Of a DNA stretch of 64,000 nt, positions 1 to 7,667 are shown in pieces. The number at the start of each line of letters is the position of its first letter. The first letter of the stretch is position 1. The notes below the pieces were generated by a model. The model made no database searches and was not told the DNA's origin. It saw only the letters and a program-made list of their open reading frames with translations. The DNA lies in contig JBARNH010000018.1 in NCBI GenBank assembly GCA_049802875.1, forward strand, positions 1 to 64,000, written 5' to 3'. This DNA comes from Lutacidiplasma sp049802875 (GTDB taxonomy: Archaea > Thermoplasmatota > Thermoplasmata > Lutacidiplasmatales > UBA184). A program made the position numbers and the translations under genes.

Positions 1-259
1 CGACCGCGACGACCAACAGCGCGGCCGCCGCCGCCCGTCGCGCGCGCCAACGCGGGACGCGGGGACGGGGGAGCGCGGGATATAGGCCCGGCAGGACTTC
101 CCAGCTGTAGAGCGGAGGCGGGTCGCGGGGCACGACCGCCGGCACCGGAGTTCGGCAGTGCGGACAAGGAAACCACTGGGTCGCCGGCTCCGACGCCAAG
201 ACGACCCGAAGGTCGCCACCGCACGCGGGGCAACGAAGGTACACCGTCGACGTCGCCAT
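1..259 (-). CDS. zinc-ribbon membrane protein, partial (C-terminus outside window)
   Basis: Reading the minus strand from an ATG at 259 gives 86 uninterrupted codons that run off the window edge. The N-terminus has a CPAC...CPHC pair of knuckles (residues about 10-34), typical of a zinc ribbon. It is followed by a Pro/Arg-rich linker and the start of an Ala/Leu/Val-rich stretch that looks like the first membrane segment. It is divergent from the DUF99 gene, with about 33 bases between the likely starts. Function unknown; similar zinc-ribbon-plus-TM proteins are common in Thermoplasmatota-like genomes. Confidence 0.6.
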   Translation of the reverse strand, partial: MATSTVYLRCPACGGDLRVVLASEPATQWFPCPHCRTPVPAVVPRDPPPLYSWEVLPGLYPALPRPRVPRWRARRAAAAALLVVAV

Positions 260-292
260 TCCTCGAGTTCGAGAGCGTCCGGGGTCTTAGCG

Positions 293-886
293 TTGCGGCG
301 AGCGCTCGCGAAGAGCCATCCCCGGGTCGTCGGGGTGGACGACGGAGCGTTCGGACGGACCGACCGGTTCGCGCCGATCGCCGCGGTGGTCGTCTCGTCT
401 CCGTCGTACATAGACTCCGTGCGCCGCTCGCGCGTACGGGTGGACGGAACGGACGGGACGGACGCCGTTATCCGGCTCGTACGGTCGACCGGTCCGACCG
501 ACGGGATCCGGGCCGTGCTCCTCGACGGGGCGGTCGTCGGAGGGTTCAACGTCCTCGACCTCGATCGGATCCACGAAGCCCTGGGGATCCCGGTCGTCGC
601 CGTGACCCGGCGCGCGCCGGACTTCGGACGCATCCACGCCGCGCTCCGAACCTGGTTCGGCTCCGACGCGGAGCGGCGGTGGCGCCTGTTGAGAGCGCAC
701 CGTCTCGTTCGAGTCCCCACGGGGGAGGAACCGATCCTCGCCGCTGCGGTCGGCTGCCGGGCCGCGGACGCGGCGACCCTGGTTCGGCGGACCGCAGTAC
801 GCGGGTATTGGCCGGAGCCGCTGCGGCTCGCGCATCTCGTCGCCTCCGCGGAGGGGGCGTCGCCCCGTTCGCGAGCAAGGGATTAA
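293..886 (+). CDS. DUF99 family protein
   Basis: The core motif VVGVDDGAFG, followed by IAAVVV and then by VLLDGAVVGGFNVLDL and VVAVTRR segments, is that of the archaeal DUF99 (UPF0215) family. The fold is related to endonuclease V and RNase H; no biochemical function is established that I know of. The frame is open from an ATG at 158, but that start would overlap the divergent gene starting at 259 and add a low-complexity Arg-rich extension. A TTG at 293 gives 197 residues, close to the usual family length, so I prefer it. It ends 24 bases before tRNA-Arg. Confidence 0.7.
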   Translation: MRRALAKSHPRVVGVDDGAFGRTDRFAPIAAVVVSSPSYIDSVRRSRVRVDGTDGTDAVIRLVRSTGPTDGIRAVLLDGAVVGGFNVLDLDRIHEALGIPVVAVTRRAPDFGRIHAALRTWFGSDAERRWRLLRAHRLVRVPTGEEPILAAAVGCRAADAATLVRRTAVRGYWPEPLRLAHLVASAEGASPRSRARD

Positions 887-910
887 GGAACGGGCGACCG
901 TCCGGGGAAC

Positions 911-1017
911 GGGCCTGTAGCTTAGCTTGGACAAAGTACTGGCCTTCTAAGCCAGCAATCTCGGGTTCAAAGGCCCCGGGCGCCTCCCGCCCGGAGCGGA
1001 GACTCCCGACAGGCCCG
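911..1017 (+). tRNA. tRNA-Arg(TCT) with T-loop intron
   Basis: Acceptor GGGCCTG (911-917) pairs with CAGGCCC (1010-1016), followed by discriminator G1017. The D-stem GCTT/AAGT and anticodon stem CTGGC/GCCAG (939-943/951-955) are intact. The loop CTTCTAA places anticodon TCT at 946-948. T-stem TCGGG (961-965) pairs with CCCGA (1005-1009), but 39 bases lie between the arms instead of 7. Removing about 32 bases (near 971-1002) restores a normal T-loop, TTCAA+CT or TTCAAA+T. The insert carries a 7-bp hairpin, CCGGGCG/CGCCCGG. CCA is not encoded. Confidence 0.88.
971..1002 (+). other. T-loop intron of tRNA-Arg
   Basis: This insert of about 32 nt lies between T-loop bases TTCAA and CT; the exact register may shift by one base. 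T-loop TTC can pair with GAG near the intron end. This leaves a 3-nt AAA bulge on the 5' side and a 3-nt ACT bulge on the 3' side, a relaxed bulge-helix-bulge expected for the archaeal tRNA splicing endonuclease. The same layout appears in the Ala and His tRNAs of this window. Confidence 0.75.
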
Positions 1018-1029
1018 TGCCCTTTCCCC

Positions 1030-2112
1030 TTACGCGCGGCCGACTTGCGCCGCGCAGTTGTCGCAAAGGATCGACTTCGGTCCGGGCGGGAGCGGAGCGC
1101 CGCAGAGCGGGCACGTCGCTCTCGCATCCGCTGCGGCGATCAGTTCCTGGACGCTCGTGCGAAGGGCCGGGTCCCCCACCGACCCGCCGACCTCGGAACG
1201 CGGCGCGATGGCGCCGGCGGGAGGGAGGAATGCGTCGAGACGGGCTCGGTAGAGCCCCGTGCGCCGATCGAAGGTCACCAATCGATGCTGCACCAGCCCT
1301 TGCAGCGCCGAATCGACCAGCTCGCGGATCCCACCGAAGACGTGCGAGAGCTCAACCGAAGTGAGGCCGGGGGACTCCACGAGGATCTCGAGACACCGGA
1401 CCCCCAGGAGGGAGAGGTCGCTCCGGGCAATGTACTGGTCGAGCGCCCAATCCAGTCTCGAGCTGCGTCGGACCCGCTGGCCGGGAGCCAGACGGCCGGC
1501 GCGCGGGTCCGGCAGGAGCGTGGAATGGATGACATCGAATTCGTACCGGATCCGTTCTTCGGGCAGGTAGGCGAGGACCGCGACCCCGAACGGTAGCATC
1601 GCCTCTTCCCGCCAAGCGGCCGCCGCCTCCGCGATCGACCCGCCGATCCCCCGGAGCTCGACCCGGGCCCCGCCCGACGCTCCGCGCTCCTCGTCGGCCT
1701 GGGAGCGCAGCAGGTAGTGCTCGCGCACGAGGATACGGCCGATAGCACGGATCGGCAAACCGGGTTCGAGCGGATGCACATCGATCGCGCCGTCCGATTG
1801 GAACGTGAGCCGTTCGAACGGCAGCAGAAACCGCCACGCCGCTCCGAGGGACGGGGCCGGGTCGAGCCGGAGTTCGGCGGTCTCGAACTTCGCGGCGGGG
1901 TCGGCCAAGGCGGCGTAGAGGTTGGGATATCCCTTCCCGTCCGCCGTGACCGCGACCTGGGCGAGCGGGGCCTTTCGCCGAGAGAGATACTCCTCGGTCG
2001 CTCGGGAGAGCGCCCGCTGCGAGTACGCGTCATGCCGACCCCCGGCGAATCGGGTGGCGAGGGCGTCAATCTCCGCGGGGGTAACGTCCGTCACGAGCGC
2101 GCCTCGTATCAA
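1030..2112 (-). CDS. unknown protein with wHTH-like region and C-terminal zinc ribbon
   Basis: About 360 residues, not recognised as a named family. The middle (residues about 225-300) resembles a winged helix: SLLGVRCLEILVESPG, then SVELSHVFGG, then LVQHRLVTFD. The last 30 residues form a CPLCG...CDNC zinc ribbon. The N-terminal half is mixed alpha/beta. The first possible start is TTG at 2112; GTG at 2094 is an alternative. Either overlaps the end of the upstream glycosyltransferase (stop at 2066), so the two are probably co-transcribed. Perhaps a DNA/RNA-binding or regulatory protein; this is inference only. Confidence 0.55.
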   Translation of the reverse strand: MIRGALVTDVTPAEIDALATRFAGGRHDAYSQRALSRATEEYLSRRKAPLAQVAVTADGKGYPNLYAALADPAAKFETAELRLDPAPSLGAAWRFLLPFERLTFQSDGAIDVHPLEPGLPIRAIGRILVREHYLLRSQADEERGASGGARVELRGIGGSIAEAAAAWREEAMLPFGVAVLAYLPEERIRYEFDVIHSTLLPDPRAGRLAPGQRVRRSSRLDWALDQYIARSDLSLLGVRCLEILVESPGLTSVELSHVFGGIRELVDSALQGLVQHRLVTFDRRTGLYRARLDAFLPPAGAIAPRSEVGGSVGDPALRTSVQELIAAADARATCPLCGAPLPPGPKSILCDNCAAQVGRA

Positions 2113-3280
2113 TTGCTAGCTCGTAGAGAGAGATAAAGCGACGGGCCATCGTGTCGAGCGACGACGTCCGGCGGACCCGCTCGGCGGCTTGGCGCGAGAT
2201 GCGGCGTCGTTCGTCGGGGCGGTCGAGAAGGTCGGTGATCACCGCCGACAGCGCCCCCGGTTCGAGGACCGGCACCCGCCGTCCGGTGATCCCGTCCTCC
2301 ACCACCTCGGCCGCTCCGCCCGACGCCGGCGTGACGACCGTGGACCCCGAGGCCATCGCTTCGAGGAGCGCCACGCTGGACGTGTCGCTGGTCGACGGAA
2401 GAACGAACAGGTCCGTTTGGGAGAGCAGGGCCGGCTTCTCCTCTTCCGCGACCGGCCCGACGTACCGAACACGCTCGGAGAGCCGTGGCTCGCGCGCGAT
2501 CCGCTCGCGTACTGCCGCCTCTTCGGGGCCCGAGCCCCCGATCACGGCGACCAGGTCGCCGTGGGACAGCGATTCCGAGAGCGCGTCCAGGAACCGGTGC
2601 ACCCCCTTGTCCATCGTGAGTCGGCCAAGGTACGTCACGAGCGGGTCATCTCGGAGACCGCAGCGGGCCCGCCAGTCGGGCACGCGGATCCCCGGGCGGT
2701 ATCGGTCGACGTCGATCCCGTTCGGCACGACCTCGACCGGTCGCCGGAACGGCTTCCGTGCCGAAGAGACGAGGACGTCCCGGGCGGCGAATGACGGGGC
2801 CGTCGCTACATCGCATCGCCAGTACGTTCCCAGGTTGTACCACGCCGCCACCCGGAAGAATGTCGGCACGAGGAAACGTTGCGGGACGCTCGATTGCATC
2901 TCGCGGATGTTGGTGTGAAACGTCCCCACGAGCGGGAGTCCAAAGCGGCGGGAGGAGAGGAACCCGGCGCTCCCGACCCCGCCGGGCGAGTGAATGTGGA
3001 GGACGTCCGCTGTGCGCACGCCGCGGTGTTCTCGAAGGAGAGCGAAGGGGTTGAGGGGCCATCGATACTGGGGATAGAGCGGCACGGGGAGCGAACGCAC
3101 CCGAGTGACGGCCACGCCGTCCACCTCGCTCTGAGCCGTCCTCGCACCGGCCACCGGATTCGGAGCGAACACCCGTACGGAGTGACCGAGACGATGGAGC
3201 GACCGCGCGAGGTCGTTCGTGACCGTCGCTACCCCATCCCGCATCGGGACGTAGGAATCGGTGAAGAAGACCACCTCCAT
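2066..3280 (-). CDS. GT4-family glycosyltransferase
   Basis: About 404 residues with a GT-B fold. The N-terminal domain starts MEVVFFTDSYVPMRDGVATV and contains the HSPGGVG segment. The C-terminal domain has VTYLGRLTMDKGVHRFLDAL, VIGGSGPEE and the E-x7-E region ALLEAMASGSTVV. This matches GT4 retaining transferases that use nucleotide-sugar donors for glycolipid or glycan assembly. The start at 3280 is preferred over 3307 because it begins at the conserved first beta strand and an AAAAGCATA-like box lies about 40 bases upstream. It may feed the lipid-linked glycan used by AglB at 32-38 kb (inference). Confidence 0.8.
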   Translation of the reverse strand: MEVVFFTDSYVPMRDGVATVTNDLARSLHRLGHSVRVFAPNPVAGARTAQSEVDGVAVTRVRSLPVPLYPQYRWPLNPFALLREHRGVRTADVLHIHSPGGVGSAGFLSSRRFGLPLVGTFHTNIREMQSSVPQRFLVPTFFRVAAWYNLGTYWRCDVATAPSFAARDVLVSSARKPFRRPVEVVPNGIDVDRYRPGIRVPDWRARCGLRDDPLVTYLGRLTMDKGVHRFLDALSESLSHGDLVAVIGGSGPEEAAVRERIAREPRLSERVRYVGPVAEEEKPALLSQTDLFVLPSTSDTSSVALLEAMASGSTVVTPASGGAAEVVEDGITGRRVPVLEPGALSAVITDLLDRPDERRRISRQAAERVRRTSSLDTMARRFISLYELAIDTRRARDGRYPRGD

Positions 3281-3376
3281 GAAGCGTTCCCGTCCGACGA
3301 TGGGCACCGTGAAGGGTCGTATGCTTTTGGGTCCGTCGGCACTCCCCGACGGCAGGGCCGGCGGGGCCGGGTCACC

Positions 3377-4156
3377 TCAAAGGACGGTCTGGAACGGTCG
3401 CTCGAGGCGGCTCAATTCTCGGGTGTCGAGGGACCGCCGGTCGAACGAAACCACGAGCGCGGACGAGGTCTGCTCGATCTGCCCGACGAGCCAGTGCGCG
3501 AACTTGAGCGTCATCTCCAATCCGTACTCTCCCGCCAGATACTCGAGGGCATCGACGTAGACGAGCGCTCCGCCGGGCGATTCGGTCGGTTCGCGCAGAT
3601 GACCGCCGATCTCCCCCGGAGAAAGGCGCGGGCTTCCCGGAGGTTCGGAGCCGCTCGGGACGATGTCGACCCTTCGTTCCTTGGAAAGTCCCGAAAGTTC
3701 CGGGGGCCGGAGAGAGACGATCGCGGCGCGCGGGAACTCGTGGAGGTTGGCGCGGAGGATCTCGACCGCGCGCGAAGGCCGGTCCTCCCGGACGAGCAGG
3801 CTCCGGCCGGGGCCCAAGTGAGTCACGGCGGGGACGGCGGCGCCGATCGTCGGAACCCAGGCCCGTGCCGGCTGCGGAGGTCGCAGGAGGGAACTCCACG
3901 CCGGCCGGCGTGGCGGAGCGAGCAGGCTTCGTCGCTTCAGTTCGACCTCTTCGTCGAGGCGAGCGAGCCGGCTCTCGACCAGGATGCGCAGCTCCTGCGC
4001 GGTATGCCCGCGCGACGTGTGCTGAAGGACCTCACGCAGTCCGCTGCGCAATCCCTCTTCGAAGCCGGCGGCGTAGGTCCGCGCGTACTCCTCGTCGGCC
4101 GGAGGCTCCTCTTCGGGGGGCGGCGCGGCGCCGTTGCGCCGCTCGGGAGCGCTCAC
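3377..4156 (-). CDS. DUF835 domain protein
   Basis: 259 residues. The C-terminal half carries the DUF835 signature: RSLLVREDRPSRAVEIL, then ALVYVDALEYLAGEYG, then VVSFDRRSLDTRELSRLERPF. DUF835 is found mainly in Thermoplasmatota, Thermococci and methanogen relatives and has no assigned activity. The N-terminal 90 residues are acidic/helical and contain no recognised domain. The start overlaps the upstream OB-fold gene by 4 bases (ATGA type), so it is translationally coupled as the last gene of the HMG-CoA synthase operon. Confidence 0.75.
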   Translation of the reverse strand: MSAPERRNGAAPPPEEEPPADEEYARTYAAGFEEGLRSGLREVLQHTSRGHTAQELRILVESRLARLDEEVELKRRSLLAPPRRPAWSSLLRPPQPARAWVPTIGAAVPAVTHLGPGRSLLVREDRPSRAVEILRANLHEFPRAAIVSLRPPELSGLSKERRVDIVPSGSEPPGSPRLSPGEIGGHLREPTESPGGALVYVDALEYLAGEYGLEMTLKFAHWLVGQIEQTSSALVVSFDRRSLDTRELSRLERPFQTVL

Positions 4157-4641
4157 GCGGACGCCCGGTCCGTTTCGCCGGGCACGGTGGACCGCGCCGC
4201 GGCGGCCGGTCCACCGTGCGGTCGCATCGGGAGGTCCTCGGCGGGGGCGAACTTGTAGCCGTAATGGATCACCCCGGCCTTCCCTTCCTCCCGGAGCTTA
4301 CGGAACGTCGCGCGCACCTTGAGTCCGATTCGGACGTCGGGGGGTTCGAGGTCGACGATCTGACCGGTGAGGGTGGGCCCCTCCACGGTCCGCACGAGGG
4401 CGAGGATGTACGGGACCTGCATCTCGAACCCCTCCGCGGCTTCGTGAACGATCGTGTACGAGAAGACCTCGCCATCGCCCGAAAGCTGGAAGGGGACCAT
4501 CTTCCCGATCGACTCCCGATGGTGCGCGCAGGTCGGGCAGACCGACCGCGGAGGGAAGTAGGCCGTTCCGCACATGGTGCACTTCGACCCACCGAGGTTG
4601 TACCGTCGGGGCGTTTCCCGCCAGAATCGTGCGATCGACAT
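4153..4641 (-). CDS. OB-fold/zinc-ribbon (DUF35) acyl-CoA-binding protein of the HMGCS-thiolase complex
   Basis: 162 residues. The N-terminal rubredoxin-like zinc ribbon has four cysteines (CTMCG ... CPTCAHH, residues 21-38). It is followed by the OB fold VFSYTIVHEAAEGFEMQVPY and LTGQIVDLEPPDVRIGLKVRATF. In archaea this family bridges acetoacetyl-CoA thiolase and HMG-CoA synthase and helps channel the CoA intermediate. Gene order here (HMGCS, thiolase-like, OB-fold) is the usual archaeal arrangement. All four zinc ligands are present, unlike in the second DUF35 protein at 31.4 kb. Confidence 0.85.
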   Translation of the reverse strand: MSIARFWRETPRRYNLGGSKCTMCGTAYFPPRSVCPTCAHHRESIGKMVPFQLSGDGEVFSYTIVHEAAEGFEMQVPYILALVRTVEGPTLTGQIVDLEPPDVRIGLKVRATFRKLREEGKAGVIHYGYKFAPAEDLPMRPHGGPAAAARSTVPGETDRASA

Positions 4642-4650
4642 CGTCGGCTC

Positions 4651-5820
4651 CTAATCCCCCCGTTCGAGCAAGGTCACGACGCTCGTCGCGCCCGTGCCCC
4701 CGACGTCGTGGGCGAGACCGAAACTCGCGTCGGGGACCTGGCGGTCCTTGGCAGTCCCCCGCAGTTGTCGGACGAGCTCCACGACCTGAGCGACGCCGAC
4801 CGCACCGAACGGCCGACCTTGCGCCTTGAGTCCCCCCGACATGTTGACGGCGACGTCGCGGCCCGGGCCGAACTTTCCGGCTTCGAAGTCCGGGCCGGCT
4901 CGTCCCTTCTCCGAGAACCCGAGGTCCTCGAGGGCCACGAGCGCGCTGATCGTGTAGGCGTCGTTGATCTCCGCAATGTCGACGTCGGCCGGGGCTCGGC
5001 GGGCCTGCTCGAACGCCCGCCGGGCCGCGATCACCGTGGAGTCGAGCGTCGTAACGTCGCGTCGATGTTGTACGGCCATCGTATCGCACGCCACCTGGCT
5101 CGCGGCGATCCGGATCGGTAGTTCGGTGTGTTCCCGAGCGGTCTCGAGGGGTCCGAGCACCACGGCGGCGGCGCCGTCGGAGAGCGGCGCGCAATCAAAG
5201 ACCCCGAGCGGTTCCGCCACAGGACCGGCGGCGAGGACCTGCTCGAGCGTGATCTTGTTCCGGTAGTGGGCGTTCGGATTTTTCGAGCCCATCTCATGGG
5301 CGTGGACGGCGACGCGCGCGAGCTGCTCGCGGGTCGTTCCATACTGGTGCATGTGGCGACGGGCGATGAGCGCCCAGAGTGCCGGCATGGTCGCGCCGAA
5401 CACCACCTCCCACTCGTGGTCCGCGGCGGAGCTCGTGATCTGGTTGCCGGTGGCATCCGGCACGTCGGTGAGCTTCTCGGCCCCGCCGACGACCACGAAG
5501 TCGTAGAGTCCGCTCGCGACGGCCAGATACCCCTGGTGGAGGGCCAGGGAACCGGACGCCCCGCCACCTTCCACTCGGACCGCCGGCAAGTGCCGCCCGC
5601 CGAGGCCGGCGTAGTCGAGGATCAGCGGTCCGATGTGCTCTTGGTCGATCAGCGAGCCCGAGGCCATGTTCCCGAGGAACAGGGCTCCGAGGTCGGCCGA
5701 GGAGAGTTTGGCGTCGACGAGGGCCTGGAGGCCCGCCTCGATACCGATCTCGCGGAACGACCGGTCCCAGAGCTCCCCGAACTTCGTCATGCCGACGCCG
5801 AGCACGGCGACCTCGCGCAC
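4651..5820 (-). CDS. thiolase-family protein lacking the catalytic residues
   Basis: 389 residues from a GTG at 5820, in the place of acetoacetyl-CoA thiolase in the archaeal mevalonate cluster. Overall similarity to archaeal thiolase is clear (MTKFGELWDRSFREI, ALIARRHMHQYGTT, DVGGTGATS). Three catalytic positions differ. The nucleophile motif EAACASG reads EGGGASG, with Gly87 at the Cys position. The HDxF motif reads INDAY (Asn286). The GHPxGATG motif reads GRPFGAVG (Arg336). The reading frame is intact and sits between conserved partners, so a structural or acyl-transfer role in the complex is more likely than decay. Condensation would need another thiolase, perhaps the one at 30226-31410. 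Confidence 0.85.
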   Translation of the reverse strand: MREVAVLGVGMTKFGELWDRSFREIGIEAGLQALVDAKLSSADLGALFLGNMASGSLIDQEHIGPLILDYAGLGGRHLPAVRVEGGGASGSLALHQGYLAVASGLYDFVVVGGAEKLTDVPDATGNQITSSAADHEWEVVFGATMPALWALIARRHMHQYGTTREQLARVAVHAHEMGSKNPNAHYRNKITLEQVLAAGPVAEPLGVFDCAPLSDGAAAVVLGPLETAREHTELPIRIAASQVACDTMAVQHRRDVTTLDSTVIAARRAFEQARRAPADVDIAEINDAYTISALVALEDLGFSEKGRAGPDFEAGKFGPGRDVAVNMSGGLKAQGRPFGAVGVAQVVELVRQLRGTAKDRQVPDASFGLAHDVGGTGATSVVTLLERGD

Positions 5821-5822
5821 GG

Positions 5823-6875
5823 TCAGCTCCCTCCCATGTGGATCTTGCCGCGATACTTCGCGTAGACTCCGTAAGAAAGTTCCACGCCACTGTCGAGGTA
5901 GAACTGGACGGGGCGCCCAAAGGACCGGTCGTACTTCGCGATCTCGTCCGTGGTCGAGAGGTCGAACGCGTCGGAGCCGGCCCCCGACCCGTAGCCGACG
6001 AGAAGGATTCGCTCGCCGGGGCCGGCGTGGTCCAGCACGTTGGCGAGGCCGAGCAGCGCCGCCGCGGAGTAGGTGTTGCCGAGGTACGGCGTGACCAGTC
6101 CGTAGCGCATCTGGTCCGCGGAGAAGCCGAGCTGCTTTCCCACGCGTTGAGGAAACTTCCCGTTCGGTTGGTGGAAGACGACGTGGCGGTAGTCCTTGGG
6201 GGTCGTTCCCGACTCCTCCATGAGCCGTCGAGCGCATTCTGTCTCGTGTCGGAAGTACGCGGGCTCGCCAGTGAACCGGCCGCTGTGGCTCGGATACCGT
6301 TGCCCTTCGCGACGCCAAAAGTCCGGAGTATCGGTCGTGTAGGAGACCGTCCGTTCGACGTTCGCGATCACGTGTTCCCGCCCGATCACGAACGCGGCGC
6401 CACCGGCGCTGGCCGAGTACTCGAGCGCGTCGCCGGGTGCCCCCTGGGAGGTGTCCGTCCCGATGGCCACTCCGTACCGCACCATCTGGGCGCCGACAAG
6501 GCCCAGACACGTTTGGATCGCGGCCGTGCCCGCCTTGCAAGCGAATTCAAAATCGGCCGCGGTGAGATTGGGCGTAGCCCCGACGGCCTGGGCGACGACC
6601 GTCGCCGTCGGTTTGACCGCGTAGGGGTGCGACTCCGACCCGACGTAGATCGCCCCGATCTGCTGGGGGTCGATCGCGCCGCGGACGAGCGCCACGCGCA
6701 ACGCCTCGGTCGAGATCGTGATCGTGTCTTCGTCCGGGGCGGGAACGCTCTTCCGGTGCACGTTCAACCCCTCTCCCATGCTCTCCCCGTCGGCCCCCCA
6801 GACCCGGCCGATCTCCGTGGGGGTGATGCGATATCGGGGGACGTACGCCCCGTAGCTCACGATCCCTGCGTCCAT
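5823..6875 (-). CDS. hydroxymethylglutaryl-CoA synthase
   Basis: 350 residues, the archaeal HMG-CoA synthase length. It starts MDAGIVSYGAYVPRYRI. It has the catalytic Glu in GSESHPYAVKPT (E81), nucleophilic Cys113 in EFACKAGT, and the His in VVFHQPNGKFP. It condenses acetyl-CoA with acetoacetyl-CoA, the first committed carbon step of the mevalonate route to archaeal isoprenoid lipids. It lies 17 bases downstream of the HTH regulator gene and 2 bases before the thiolase-like gene, so it belongs to the operon led by the promoter near 7598. Confidence 0.93.
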   Translation of the reverse strand: MDAGIVSYGAYVPRYRITPTEIGRVWGADGESMGEGLNVHRKSVPAPDEDTITISTEALRVALVRGAIDPQQIGAIYVGSESHPYAVKPTATVVAQAVGATPNLTAADFEFACKAGTAAIQTCLGLVGAQMVRYGVAIGTDTSQGAPGDALEYSASAGGAAFVIGREHVIANVERTVSYTTDTPDFWRREGQRYPSHSGRFTGEPAYFRHETECARRLMEESGTTPKDYRHVVFHQPNGKFPQRVGKQLGFSADQMRYGLVTPYLGNTYSAAALLGLANVLDHAGPGERILLVGYGSGAGSDAFDLSTTDEIAKYDRSFGRPVQFYLDSGVELSYGVYAKYRGKIHMGGS

Positions 6876-6892
6876 TGGTTTCCCCTTCTGTA

Positions 6893-7570
6893 CTAGAGCT
6901 CCTCGAGACGCTCCAGCACCGCCGGTGCGGCGAGCGACGTGGTGAGGAGAGGGATGTTCTCGACCTCGGAGAGGCGTACGGCGAGCGGGTCGATCCGGCC
7001 GGGGTTCGAAAAGACGACGGCCGCGGGCTTCAGTGGATGGGCTCGAATGGCGACCATCGGGGACCGGCCGTACTTCACGTTGGAGAAGATCAGGGCCCGT
7101 TGCGTCGTCCAGCCGTACACCTCCACGAAGTGCGAGGCGTCGATCGAGAGGATCGCCCGCGGGGCGTCCAGGATCGTGAACCCGTGGATGTCCCGGTGCA
7201 GGTCGACTCGGCTCACGGCCCGCGCCTCGAGACGGTCCGCGAAGGACTTCAGGGGGATCGCCACGGCGAACTCCCGCATGCCCAGGATCCCGTCCGAATG
7301 CGGGTGGACCCCGAGCCGTTGGCCGACCTTGCCGCCGTGGTCGGCGTCGACGGCGAGCAGGGCATCCACGTATCGTCGAATGAACCCCGCCCCCGGGCTG
7401 ACGCGTCGCTCGGACTCATAGTCACTGATCACGGAGGGAACGGTCTGCAGATGCTTCGCGAGATCGCGCTGGGAGATCCCGAAATCCTCCCGCCACTTTC
7501 TCAGCGTGCGGCCGGGGTGGGGGGAGAGCACGACCTCCCCGGCCATCTTCTCTCGGATCTCGGCTTCCAC
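6893..7570 (-). CDS. XRE-type HTH regulator of the mevalonate-entry operon
   Basis: 225 residues from GTG at 7570. Residues about 20-60 form an XRE helix-turn-helix (TLRKWREDFGISQRDLAKHL, VPSVISDYESERR). The C-terminal part (IHGFTILDAPRAIL, FVEVYGWTTQRALIFSNVKYG, MVAIRAHPLKPAAVVF) matches the archaeal HTH family commonly encoded beside HMG-CoA synthase. A TATA-like box at 7595-7601 lies 25-31 bases before the start codon, implying a leaderless transcript that continues into HMG-CoA synthase. Autoregulation in response to isoprenoid or CoA status is plausible but not shown. Confidence 0.82.
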   Translation of the reverse strand: MEAEIREKMAGEVVLSPHPGRTLRKWREDFGISQRDLAKHLQTVPSVISDYESERRVSPGAGFIRRYVDALLAVDADHGGKVGQRLGVHPHSDGILGMREFAVAIPLKSFADRLEARAVSRVDLHRDIHGFTILDAPRAILSIDASHFVEVYGWTTQRALIFSNVKYGRSPMVAIRAHPLKPAAVVFSNPGRIDPLAVRLSEVENIPLLTTSLAAPAVLERLEEL

Positions 7571-7594
7571 GATTTCGCGGGAGTCGGAACGAGG

Positions 7595-7601
7595 TATAAA
7601 T
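7595..7601 (-). promoter_or_regulatory. TATA box of the HTH-HMGCS operon
   Basis: Reads ATTTATA on the minus strand, 25-31 bases upstream of the GTG at 7570. That is the archaeal TATA-to-start distance expected for a leaderless mRNA. Confidence 0.6.
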
Positions 7602-7667
7602 CGCTACCCTTCGTGTCGGTGGGAGGGCTCGACAAGTGCCGATGACCGCGCCGGTTTCTCGGAGGAG

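Noticed and set aside
911..1017. tRNA-Arg as a pseudogene broken by an insertion
   Set aside because: All stems and the anticodon loop are perfect after removing the insert, and the same insert position occurs in two other tRNAs, so an intron is more likely.
2879..4258. 459-residue plus-strand frame opposite the GT4 and DUF835 genes
   Set aside because: Charged low-complexity shadow of two recognisable minus-strand genes, typical of high-GC antisense frames.
4651..5820. Thiolase-like gene as a pseudogene
   Set aside because: No frameshift or stop, conserved neighbours and coupling, and retained fold motifs; loss of only the catalytic residues fits a repurposed paralogue better.
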